Assembly: GCA_029782225.1 (NCBI GenBank)
Contig: JAKOVF010000440.1
Coordinates: forward strand, 1-64,000
DNA: 64,000 nt
Direction: 5' to 3'
Source of the DNA: Chloroflexota bacterium
Lineage (GTDB): Bacteria > Chloroflexota > Anaerolineae > Anaerolineales > Villigracilaceae
A model generated the notes under the pieces. That model was not told the origin of the DNA and ran no database searches. It was given only the letters and a program-made list of their open reading frames with translations. The position numbers and the translations under genes are program-made. Shown here piece after piece: positions 41,108-50,429 of the stretch. How positions within the stretch are numbered: the first letter of the stretch is position 1; every line of letters starts with the position of its first letter.

Positions 41108-42706
41108 TCAATTCTTGATGCTTACTTTTTCCCACAGGATATAAGCCGAGTCTTTCAATAAATACACTTTTATGCCGGGGGCGATGGCCGCGTACACATA
41201 ATCCTTTTCCAGATACGACGCGGCTTCCGCGCTTGTACCTTCCCAAATTGAGACGACCACATCAGGATGTAGATCGCCGAAGGTATGGGCGTAATCCCAT
41301 TTCATATGGCCCGGACGCATATCCGGAATATCTTCGATGCTCATTGGAGCACGCACAGGTTCATGCGCGATCAATGGGTCCGCTTTGCCAAGGATATCGA
41401 TTGCATAACAATCAGGCAGAAAGTAAGGGATCGTCCCCGCGCCGACGACAGCTATCTTTGCACCAGGCTTTGTGGCGGTTTGCAAAGCAACAGCAATTTC
41501 CATGTTGTGCTCACTGCCTGCCACATAATCCGGTTTGCGGGCAAGGACGAGACGTTCAATATATTTCCAATCTCCAAGAAGGAGATTGAAGTTGATGATG
41601 GAAATGACAAAGATGGCAGCCCACGCAGTCTGTGACCCGATCATCGCTTCTTTCCTCGACCCCAAAACTGCCACTGCTTTCTGACAGATTTCCTCCACTC
41701 CATAGGCAAATGCCGCAAAGAACAATGGCATGGCAATGGCAATGTAACGGTTTGCGCCGCCGTGATTCTCCCAGGCGTCCCCGCCAACATAGACACTGTA
41801 AGCCATCTGGCCCAGCAGGATAAACAACAATAAGTTGATCTTCCAGTCGCGGCGGAAAATGAGAACAGCAAAAGGAACCAGGAATAAAACCCAGTTCGTG
41901 TAATAAACAAACCAGACCAGTGCATAGAGTCCTCGCAGGATGCGCAGGACAAAAGGCCAGCCGGTCACTTTTAGATAATATGTGTTGGGGAGCCACTCGC
42001 CATAATAAGCATAGCGCGCAATCGTTTGAATGCCCAGAAACAGGACGAGCAAGCCAAGTCCCCAAGTGAGATGCTGTTTGCGGTAGTCCCTTTGGACAAT
42101 CAACATCACGATCAATAAAGCGATAAACGGAACTGCCATATCGAAACGGAAAAGCGTCGAAACGGCGAGCAGGACATAAGTCCAGATCGGAAAGCGGGAA
42201 GGAGCTGCGCGCAAAGTTACATAAACGGACGCGGCCAGGATGAGAGTCAAAACGCTGACTTCCATCCCGAGCAGTGCCCACGAATTCAAAGGGTTATAAA
42301 ACGCGGTAAATGCCACCACCGCGAGCATCGGAATAAGACTTTCTGTAAATTCCTCCACGATCTTGCGGACAAAATAAAGCGTACCTGCCATGAAGACCAG
42401 TCCGCTCAGTTGGATGTAAAGGCTGATCTTTGAAAGTGGGATCGGAAGGAAATGAAAGAGCGCCATGTACCCAACCCACAGCGGATTGGTGAAGCCCTCC
42501 ACGCGCTCGCCTGCATTCCAGACAGGGCCGAGACCATGTGCAAGATTGTAGGCATAGCGCATCGAAATCATCGCATCATCGAAGAGTACGTAGTATTTTT
42601 CATTCCCGATTGTTATGGTTGTAGCTTCAATGTAACGAAGACCGTAAAGTAGATATCCCGCCACGAGCAAACCAAAAAGCGCATTGCGAAGCAGCTTTGA
42701 ATTCAT
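41108..42706 (-). CDS. Polytopic GT-C-like membrane protein
   Basis: Residues 40-75 (YVLFDDAMISMRYAYNLAHG) hold a D-D pair in the first outside loop, followed by RVEGFTNPLWVGYMALFHFL; this D-D-A/G-x-I-x-x-R...N-P-L/G pattern marks a large GT-C-like family in Chloroflexota and Cyanobacteria. About ten hydrophobic segments follow up to residue 380, then a soluble end of 150 residues (KIAVVGAGTIPYFLP). The 532-residue length suits the family. It probably transfers a lipid-phosphate-linked sugar on the outside. It is a lone minus-strand gene, divergent from sat/cysC with a palindrome-rich gap between. Confidence 0.68.
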   Translation of the reverse strand: MNSKLLRNALFGLLVAGYLLYGLRYIEATTITIGNEKYYVLFDDAMISMRYAYNLAHGLGPVWNAGERVEGFTNPLWVGYMALFHFLPIPLSKISLYIQLSGLVFMAGTLYFVRKIVEEFTESLIPMLAVVAFTAFYNPLNSWALLGMEVSVLTLILAASVYVTLRAAPSRFPIWTYVLLAVSTLFRFDMAVPFIALLIVMLIVQRDYRKQHLTWGLGLLVLFLGIQTIARYAYYGEWLPNTYYLKVTGWPFVLRILRGLYALVWFVYYTNWVLFLVPFAVLIFRRDWKINLLLFILLGQMAYSVYVGGDAWENHGGANRYIAIAMPLFFAAFAYGVEEICQKAVAVLGSRKEAMIGSQTAWAAIFVISIINFNLLLGDWKYIERLVLARKPDYVAGSEHNMEIAVALQTATKPGAKIAVVGAGTIPYFLPDCYAIDILGKADPLIAHEPVRAPMSIEDIPDMRPGHMKWDYAHTFGDLHPDVVVSIWEGTSAEAASYLEKDYVYAAIAPGIKVYLLKDSAYILWEKVSIKN

Positions 42707-42737
42707 GGCGGGGATTATAACGTAGGCCCCCTCCCGG

Positions 42738-42779
42738 CCTCCCCCATTTTCGCCGAACTTCAGGCGAAAATGGGGGAGG
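42738..42779. repeat. Perfect palindrome CCTCCCCCATTTTCGCC
   Basis: Arms of 17 bases (42738-42754 and 42763-42779) are perfect inverses around the loop GAACTTCA. Outer CCCCCT and AGGGGGG extend the pairing imperfectly. A shorter version with 14-base arms is at 47125-47155. It lies in the divergent gap between the minus-strand membrane protein and sat/cysC, 18 bases upstream of the former's ATG. Confidence 0.9.
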
Positions 42780-42800
42780 TGCCCGCCAGGGCAGGGGGGT

Positions 42801-44657
<1,857 letters not shown>

Positions 44658-44715
44658 CATTTCTAGATGCCGCGTTGCGTATAACAGCCTGTAATACGCA
44701 ACGCGATCCACTTCC

Positions 44716-46275
44716 ATGAACGTCCGCGGTTCAAATTTCGTATTCTTCCTCCTCCTCGGCCTGCTCGCCGCCCTTGGGACGTTTCTGATCCTCTACGCCA
44801 CTCCCGAGGGACTCGGGCTCTCTGATGATTCGATAGCTTATATTGCCGGGGCGCGCAGTATGCTAAGCGGACAGGGGTATCGCGAAGCCTGGCTTGCCAG
44901 CAACGGCCCTGTCACACACTTTCCCCCTGGTTTTTCATCCTTACTTGCACTGATTGGTTTGAGCGGGCTTGACCCTGTACGCGGCGCCCGTTTCGCGAAT
45001 GCGCTCTCGTTTGGTGTCAATGGATTTTTGCTCGGCTTAATCGGCTGGCGCATGACCAAATCGCGGCTGGCGGGTCTCCTGCTTGCCATGCTGTTTGTGG
45101 CGAACGCTTCGCTCCTGCGCGTCCATGCCGTGGCGATGAGCGAGCCGCTCTACATTTTTTTGAGCCTGCTGGCATTCCTTACTTTTCATCAGTATTACCA
45201 GAATCTTGGCAACCGCTGGCTGTTCCTGACCGGCGTGTTCGCGGGAATGGCTTATCTGACGCGTTATGCCGGCCTGGCGTTGCTGGCAACCTTCGTAGTT
45301 GCCCTTATTCTGGTACATGAAAGCTGGCACCAGCCATTCAAGCTGATTGGCGCTTTTCTGTTCGGTGCCCTGCCATTCCTGGCGGGCTGGAGTATCCGCA
45401 ACAAACTCGTAGCGGATAATGCCACCAACCGTACGCTGGTTTATCATCCTCTTACCGCAGAAAATATTCAGACCGGGCTTCGTAATATTTCTGAGTTTGT
45501 TGTGCCTGTCGAGGCCTGGCGGCGTGCAATCGTCCAGATTCCCAACCTGATCGTTGGCGTTATTGCTTTTATTGGATTTGTCATCCTCGTGTGGCTGCTT
45601 GCGCGAGGATTAAAAAGCTTCTTCAAGCCTGAATCAGACTGGCCCGAGATGCTGTCTTTTACCAACGGCCTGTATGTTTTTGGATATCTGGCATCGATTC
45701 TCTCCTCCATGATGTTGTTCGATGCCAGTACGAAGTTCAAGCTGCGCATCCTCTCCCCGGTCTACGTTTCCCTGCTCATCCTGCTGGTTTATTTTGTATC
45801 CTGGCTGTGGCAAAAACGCTGGTTTCTCTGGCGGGGCCTTGCTTTGATCCTCGCACTCTTCGTCCTGGCGCTATCTGCTAATGAGACCTTTGCGGTTGTG
45901 AATCAACTCCAAAAGGGTGGACAGGGCTATGCATCCTTCCAATGGTATGATTCCGAGGCTATGGCATTCCTGCGTCAGCTCCCGAAGGACACGCGCATCT
46001 ATACCAACCAACCGGGCCCTGTCTATCTCTACACTGGCCGTCCAAATTACGTCCTGCCCGATCTGGTGGATCCGGTCACTGACCTGCCGCGCGGCAATTA
46101 TGAAGAAGGCGTGGCCGCTCTGCGTCAAGACGTGCTTTCGGGCAAGGCGGTCCTTGCTCTTTTTAAATTTGATTCCGAAGCTGAGGATGTGCAGACCATC
46201 TATCTTCAGCTTGCCGATGGGCTTTATCTTGCCCATGATTCACATGGCGATAAAATTTACATGGCCCAGCCATAA
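44716..46275 (+). CDS. ArnT-like polytopic glycosyltransferase
   Basis: The first outside loop (LGLSDDSIAYIAGARSMLSG) has the D-D-S-x-x-Y motif, then THFPPGFSSLLALIGLSG, a pattern shared by GT39/GT83-like proteins in which a D-D or D-E pair is catalytic and H-F/Y-P-P-G follows. YLTRYAGLALLATFVVAL is another conserved loop-helix. About eleven membrane segments lie before residue 400 and a soluble end follows. The 519-residue length fits. It likely adds a sugar from a polyprenyl phosphate donor outside the membrane. Nine bases separate it from the next SDR gene. Confidence 0.75.
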   Translation: MNVRGSNFVFFLLLGLLAALGTFLILYATPEGLGLSDDSIAYIAGARSMLSGQGYREAWLASNGPVTHFPPGFSSLLALIGLSGLDPVRGARFANALSFGVNGFLLGLIGWRMTKSRLAGLLLAMLFVANASLLRVHAVAMSEPLYIFLSLLAFLTFHQYYQNLGNRWLFLTGVFAGMAYLTRYAGLALLATFVVALILVHESWHQPFKLIGAFLFGALPFLAGWSIRNKLVADNATNRTLVYHPLTAENIQTGLRNISEFVVPVEAWRRAIVQIPNLIVGVIAFIGFVILVWLLARGLKSFFKPESDWPEMLSFTNGLYVFGYLASILSSMMLFDASTKFKLRILSPVYVSLLILLVYFVSWLWQKRWFLWRGLALILALFVLALSANETFAVVNQLQKGGQGYASFQWYDSEAMAFLRQLPKDTRIYTNQPGPVYLYTGRPNYVLPDLVDPVTDLPRGNYEEGVAALRQDVLSGKAVLALFKFDSEAEDVQTIYLQLADGLYLAHDSHGDKIYMAQP

Positions 46276-46283
46276 AGGAAATT

Positions 46284-47111
46284 ATGCCGATCCTTGATAA
46301 ATTCCATTTGAAAGACCGCGTCGCGGTGGTCACGGGGGCCGCTGGGCTGCTTGGCTTTGAGTTCTGCATGACCCTCGCTGAAGCCGGCGCGGCAGTCGTT
46401 GCAGCGGATTTGAATATGGACCTCGCGACGAAGACAGCGAGTCATCTAACGGAATGCGGCTATCCCTCATTTGCTTTCCCGCTCGATGTTACCCGTATCG
46501 AATCGACCCGTGAACTCGCGGCCGAAACGACAAAGCGATTCGGCCGCCTGGACATTCTTGTCAACAGTGCCGCGCTTGATCCCAAGTTCGACCCCGACGC
46601 GGCATCGAAGGGGATCGCGCCCGGCGCGTTCGAAGATTATCCCCTCGAGCAGTGGAATGCTGCCTTGAACGTCAACCTGACCGGCATGTTCCTGACCACG
46701 CAGGCCTGCGTCAAACAAATGATCGCGCAGGGCAAAAAGGGAAGCATCATCAACATCTGTTCCACTTACGGCCTCAATGGCCCCGATCAGCGCATTTACA
46801 TCAAGGAGGGAAAACGCGTGGCCTTCAAGCCGGTCTACTACACAACGACCAAGGCCGGCGTGATGGGCTTTACCAAATATCTCGCGGCTTATTATGCTGG
46901 GACGGAAATCCGCGTCAATGCGCTGACGCCGGGCGGTGTGTATAACAACCACGAAGAATACTTCGTCAAGAATTATTCTGCCAAAACCATCCTCGGACGC
47001 ATGGCGAAGAAGGATGAGATGAATGGCGCCCTGCTGTTCCTCGCCTCCGATGCCTCCTCCTACATGACCGGCAACAACGTCATCGTGGATGGTGGGTGGA
47101 CAGCGTGGTGA
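46284..47111 (+). CDS. SDR oxidoreductase (PtmA-like)
   Basis: DRVAVVTGAAGLLGFEFCMTL is the T-G-x-x-x-G-x-G cofactor motif; LDILVNSAAL is N-N/S-A-G-like; IINICSTYGLNGPDQRI and YYTTTKAGVMGFTKYLAAYY supply the serine and Y-x-x-x-K. NALTPGGVYNN and NVIVDGGWTAW close the classic SDR fold. At 275 residues it is a classical SDR. It stands before a CMP-sugar synthetase and a NeuB, as PtmA does in the legionaminic acid gene set of Campylobacter, so a role in making the nonulosonate precursor is likely. RBS AAAGGAAATT precedes the start. Confidence 0.82.
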   Translation: MPILDKFHLKDRVAVVTGAAGLLGFEFCMTLAEAGAAVVAADLNMDLATKTASHLTECGYPSFAFPLDVTRIESTRELAAETTKRFGRLDILVNSAALDPKFDPDAASKGIAPGAFEDYPLEQWNAALNVNLTGMFLTTQACVKQMIAQGKKGSIINICSTYGLNGPDQRIYIKEGKRVAFKPVYYTTTKAGVMGFTKYLAAYYAGTEIRVNALTPGGVYNNHEEYFVKNYSAKTILGRMAKKDEMNGALLFLASDASSYMTGNNVIVDGGWTAW

Positions 47112-47124
47112 TCCCCACCCTCTT

Positions 47125-47155
47125 CCTCCCCCATTTTCGAAGAAAATGGGGGAGG
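47125..47155. repeat. Perfect palindrome CCTCCCCCATTTTC
   Basis: Arms of 14 bases at 47125-47138 and 47142-47155 are perfect inverses around a GAA loop, in the gap between the SDR and the CMP-sugar synthetase genes. It is the short form of the element at 42738-42779. The stem is very stable and lies inside what looks like one operon, so it may affect message stability between the two genes. Confidence 0.9.
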
Positions 47156-47181
47156 GCTGGGAGGGGGTTGCCTGAGCTATT

Positions 47182-48417
47182 ATGAGCAACCCAGAAACCC
47201 TCGCCCTCATCCCCGCCCGCGGCGGCTCAAAAGGCATCCCCCGCAAGAATATCCGCTCCTTCGCGGGATATCCGCTCATAGCGTGGAGCATTGCTGCGGC
47301 CAGGCAGGCAGACTGCGTTACGCGCGTCATTGTTTCAACGGATGACGCTGAAATTGCAGACGTTGCGCGCGAATGCGGTGCCGAGACCCCATTCCTGCGC
47401 CCGGCAGAACTGGCACAGGATAGCACTACAGATCTGCCTGTCTTTGAACATGCGCTGAAATTTCTTGAGGAGTTTGAAGATTATCGACCTCAGGTTGTCG
47501 TGCAGTTGCGCCCGACCTCACCGATCCGGCCGCATGGATTGGTGGATCAGGCGGTCAAAATTCTGCTGGAACATGACGATGCAGACTGTGTGCGCGGCAT
47601 TGTCCCGGCCGGGCAAAATCCGCATAAGATGTGGCGCTTTGCAGGCGAAGGCAAACCGATGAAGCCTCTGCTTGAAGCACCGGGAATTGCAGAACCATAC
47701 AACGCACCCCGCCAGATTTTGCCGCCCGTGTACTGGCAAACGGGACATATTGACGCTATTCGCCTTTCGACGATCGCTGATAAGCATTCGCTGACGGGCG
47801 ACGTGATTTATCCGCTCGTGATTGATCCGCGGTACACCGTTGATATTGATAACCTGTCCGATTGGGCGAAGTATGAAGCCCTGGTTTACAGTGGATTGGA
47901 CATCGTAAGCCCGGGGTCCGCACGCAGGCCGATGCCGAAGCATATCAAGCTGATCATCAGCGACTTCGATGGCGTCATCACCGATAACCGTGTCTGGACG
48001 GATCAGTATGGCAATGAGACTGTGGTCGCTTCGCGCAGTGACAGTATGAGGATCAGGCAGCTGCGCGAGCTGGGCATCGAGACGATGATCCTCTCTTCGG
48101 AGCCGAATCCCGTCGTGGCGGCGCGCGCGAAAAAGATGGGGGTGGAGGCAATTCACAATGTCGGAATCAGCAATAAGGGCGGCGCGATGCGGGAAGTCCT
48201 TGAACGCAAAAATGTCCGGGGTGAGGAAGTCGTCTACATTGGCAACGATTGGAATGACCTTCCCTGTTTCGAGATCGCAGGCTGGGCCGTGGCCGTAGCC
48301 GATGCGTATCCCGAAGTGATCCGCGCCGCAGACCATGTTCTGAGCACCCCCGGGGGACATGGCGCATTGCGCGAATTGTGTGAGTTGGTTTTGAAAAATC
48401 TTGTAGGTCATGCCTGA
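47182..48417 (+). CDS. neuA: Fusion: CMP-nonulosonate synthetase (NeuA-like) + KdsC-like HAD phosphatase
   Basis: LALIPARGGSKGIPRKNIRS is the A-R-G-G-S-K-x-x-x-x-K-N motif of CMP-sialate synthetases, and VVVQLRPTSPIRPHGLVDQA the Q-x-x-P-T-S-P loop. From about residue 255 a HAD phosphatase follows: LIISDFDGVITDNRVWTDQ (D-x-D-G), ILSSE (motif II), KGGAM (lysine) and VYIGNDWNDLPCFE (motif IV), all catalytic positions present. This matches the layout of animal CMAS and some bacterial enzymes in which a KdsC-like domain is fused to the synthetase. The phosphatase part may remove phosphate from the nonulosonate 9-phosphate before activation. The stop codon TGA lies in a repeat. Confidence 0.9.
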   Translation: MSNPETLALIPARGGSKGIPRKNIRSFAGYPLIAWSIAAARQADCVTRVIVSTDDAEIADVARECGAETPFLRPAELAQDSTTDLPVFEHALKFLEEFEDYRPQVVVQLRPTSPIRPHGLVDQAVKILLEHDDADCVRGIVPAGQNPHKMWRFAGEGKPMKPLLEAPGIAEPYNAPRQILPPVYWQTGHIDAIRLSTIADKHSLTGDVIYPLVIDPRYTVDIDNLSDWAKYEALVYSGLDIVSPGSARRPMPKHIKLIISDFDGVITDNRVWTDQYGNETVVASRSDSMRIRQLRELGIETMILSSEPNPVVAARAKKMGVEAIHNVGISNKGGAMREVLERKNVRGEEVVYIGNDWNDLPCFEIAGWAVAVADAYPEVIRAADHVLSTPGGHGALRELCELVLKNLVGHA

Positions 48418-48429
48418 GGCGTGACGTAC
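48403..48429. repeat. GTAGGTCATGCC / GGCGTGACGTAC palindrome containing a stop codon
   Basis: The arms 48403-48414 and 48418-48429 are inverted with two mismatches around TGA 48415-48417, which is the stop codon of the NeuA-HAD fusion. The arms match the outer arm of the element at 22895-22941. The last codons of the gene (V-G-H-A) are thus encoded by the repeat. Confidence 0.75.
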
Positions 48430-48444
48430 CGAAGGAGAATGTAC

Positions 48445-49329
48445 ATGGCTCGTGAAATGAAAATCGGAAATCGGATGGTGGGCGACGGGCACCCCGCTTT
48501 TGTGATCGCGGAAATTGGCATCAACCATAACGGCGACCTGAGTATCGCCAAGCAGATGATCGACGCGGCCGTACATGCCGGTGCGGATGCGGTCAAGTTT
48601 CAGAAGCGCACGCCCGAAGTCTGCACTCCGCCTGACCAGCAAACGCAGATGCGCGAGACACCGTGGGGTTACATCACTTATCTGGATTATCGCTATAAGG
48701 TGGAGTTCAACGAAGACCAGTACTGCGAGATCGAAAAGTATTGCAGGCAAAAAAGCATTACGTGGATGGTCTCAGTATGGGACGAGCCTTCGGTGGATTT
48801 CATGGAAAAGTTCGACACTCCGGCTTACAAGATTCCCTCCGCTTCGCTCACGGACCATAAGTTGATTCGTCACGCGCGAGCCACTGGCAGGCCTTTGATC
48901 TTGTCCACGGGCATGTCTACGATGAAGCAGATTCACAAGGGCGTCGAGATCGCTGGTGGAAAGGACCTGGTCCTGATGCACTGCACGAGCACTTATCCCT
49001 GTGAGCCTGAAGAGCTGAACCTGAAGATGGTTGAGACGCTGCGCAGTGAGTTCCCCAACACGCCGATTGGCTACTCCGGCCATGAAGTTGGGCTGGTGCC
49101 GTCGGCGGTTGCGGTTGCGCTTGGAGCCTGCATGGTGGAGCGCCACCTTACGCTTGACCGTGCTATGTGGGGCTCGGATCAGGCCGCGTCTGTGGAGCCG
49201 GGCGGTTTTGAGCGTTTGGTTAAATATATCCGTGTCTCTGAAGCGGCTCTTGGTGATGGTGTGAAAAAGGTGTACGAGAGCGAGAAATCATCGTTGAAGA
49301 AGCTGCGACGTGTTAACGGTGAGGATTAA
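48445..49329 (+). CDS. neuB: NeuB-family nonulosonic acid synthase lacking a SAF domain
   Basis: FVIAEIGINHNGDLSIAKQM is the opening I-G-x-N-H-N-G motif; GADAVKFQKRTPEVCTP follows as in sialic acid synthases; STGMSTMKQIHKGVEIAG and LMHCTSTYPCEPEELNL carry the central loops; SGHEVGLVPSAVAVALGAC and VERHLTLDRAMWGSDQAAS complete the barrel. The protein ends soon after the barrel at 294 residues, so the SAF domain of about 60 residues, present in the other NeuB here, is missing. ATG 48445 follows AAGGAG by eight bases; the GTG at 48421 lies in a repeat. It is probably co-transcribed with the NeuA-HAD fusion. Confidence 0.88.
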   Translation: MAREMKIGNRMVGDGHPAFVIAEIGINHNGDLSIAKQMIDAAVHAGADAVKFQKRTPEVCTPPDQQTQMRETPWGYITYLDYRYKVEFNEDQYCEIEKYCRQKSITWMVSVWDEPSVDFMEKFDTPAYKIPSASLTDHKLIRHARATGRPLILSTGMSTMKQIHKGVEIAGGKDLVLMHCTSTYPCEPEELNLKMVETLRSEFPNTPIGYSGHEVGLVPSAVAVALGACMVERHLTLDRAMWGSDQAASVEPGGFERLVKYIRVSEAALGDGVKKVYESEKSSLKKLRRVNGED

Positions 49330-49331
49330 TT

Positions 49332-49396
49332 AACCAGAGAGTCACGGAGACTCAGAGAGAAAAAGGAATCTCCGTGACTCTGTGACTCCGTGGCAA
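49332..49396. repeat. GAGTCACGGAGA palindrome between neuB and a sulfotransferase gene
   Basis: Arms GAGTCACGGAGA (49339-49350) and TCTCCGTGACTC (49369-49380) are perfect inverses; TAACCAGAGAG at the left and TGACTCCGTGG at the right extend it imperfectly. This form (ACCACAGAGACACAGAGA and its inverse) is a widespread intergenic repeat. It ends just before the sulfotransferase start at 49402. Confidence 0.8.
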
Positions 49397-49401
49397 ATCT
49401 A

Positions 49402-50256
49402 ATGAGCGTTGTTCAACAACTTCGTCGCGCGCTTCGCCCCGCAGGGAAGACCTTGCAGGCTATGGCGCGTTGGAAGCGACTCTTCTTCAACGATGCGCCG
49501 CCCATCTTTGGTAATTCCAAGCCGAAGAGCGGGTCGCATTTGCTGTTACAGGTGCTGGCGGGGATGTGCCAGGTTGCTCCTTATAAATATGTGGATGCAG
49601 AGCCGGTGCGAACAATTTGGAAAGACGGTGGACGACGGACCCCGGCCGATGTTTTGGCCGATTTGCGCGGGATTCCTCAGGGTGTGATCGGCTGGGGGTA
49701 TGTGGAGGCTTCGCCGGAGAATGTCGCGTTTTTATGTCAGCCGGGGCGCGTCAATTATTTTATCTACCGCGACCCACGCGACATGCTGGTTTCGCAGGTC
49801 TTCTTTGCAACGGACATGCACGAAGAGCATGGGATGCACGAATACTACAAGTCGCTGCCTGACTTTAGTGAAAGGCTAAAAGTAGCCATCACGGGTATTG
49901 ACCGGGATGGTCTCAAGATGGTCAGCGTGAAGCAGCGATATGATGGCGTATTTCAATGGCTGGAACAAAAGCACGTGATGTGCCTGCGCTTCGAAGATTT
50001 GATCAATAACCGCGACGTTACGTTGGATGCCATGCTCGATGAAGTAGAAAAGACCGGCTATAAAATCCCCACCCCGCGTGAGAGGGTGTTGGAGATTTTG
50101 GTTGAAGCAATACAGCCTAAGAAGAGTCATACCTTTCGCTCAGGCAAGACGGGTGGCTGGCGCGAGCATTTCACAGACGGACACAAGAGATTGTTCAAAG
50201 AAGTGGCCGGGGATTTACTGGTGAGATTAGGATATGAAAAAAGCGATGATTGGTAG
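49402..50256 (+). CDS. Sulfotransferase
   Basis: FGNSKPKSGSHLLLQVLAGM is the phosphosulfate-binding K-x-G-S/T-x-x-L loop; VNYFIYRDPRDMLVSQVFFA is the R-D-P-R-D-x-x-V-S motif that binds the 3'-phosphate; the end THTFRSGKTGGWREHFTDGH-type segment (FRSGKTGGWREHF) is the R-x-G-x-x-G-x-W motif near the C-terminus that touches PAPS. All three motifs of the classical family are present in 284 residues. It is close to the sulfotransferase at 56443 (shared pattern Y-x-S-L-P-D-F and the same end). Start ATG 49402 was preferred over GTG 49390 inside the repeat. Confidence 0.88.
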   Translation: MSVVQQLRRALRPAGKTLQAMARWKRLFFNDAPPIFGNSKPKSGSHLLLQVLAGMCQVAPYKYVDAEPVRTIWKDGGRRTPADVLADLRGIPQGVIGWGYVEASPENVAFLCQPGRVNYFIYRDPRDMLVSQVFFATDMHEEHGMHEYYKSLPDFSERLKVAITGIDRDGLKMVSVKQRYDGVFQWLEQKHVMCLRFEDLINNRDVTLDAMLDEVEKTGYKIPTPRERVLEILVEAIQPKKSHTFRSGKTGGWREHFTDGHKRLFKEVAGDLLVRLGYEKSDDW

Positions 50257-50429
50257 GGAGTAAGCAGGGAATCGTGATTCCGTTGCCGTGGAGCAACATA
50301 TGTCTGGACAAAACGAATAACGATGCCCGAATCTCGATATCCGTGTTCTCAGTAATAACCCTCCTCCAGTAGGGTGCAAAACTCGAAATTCCCTGTTAGA
50401 TTTCATACGTCCAAGCCAGGAGAAACGCC

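Noticed and set aside
47518-48750. Antisense open frame of 410 codons on the minus strand
   Set aside because: It lies fully opposite the NeuA-HAD fusion and the start of neuB, has low-complexity His/Arg/Asp-rich sequence and no recognisable motif; the + strand genes carry complete catalytic motifs.
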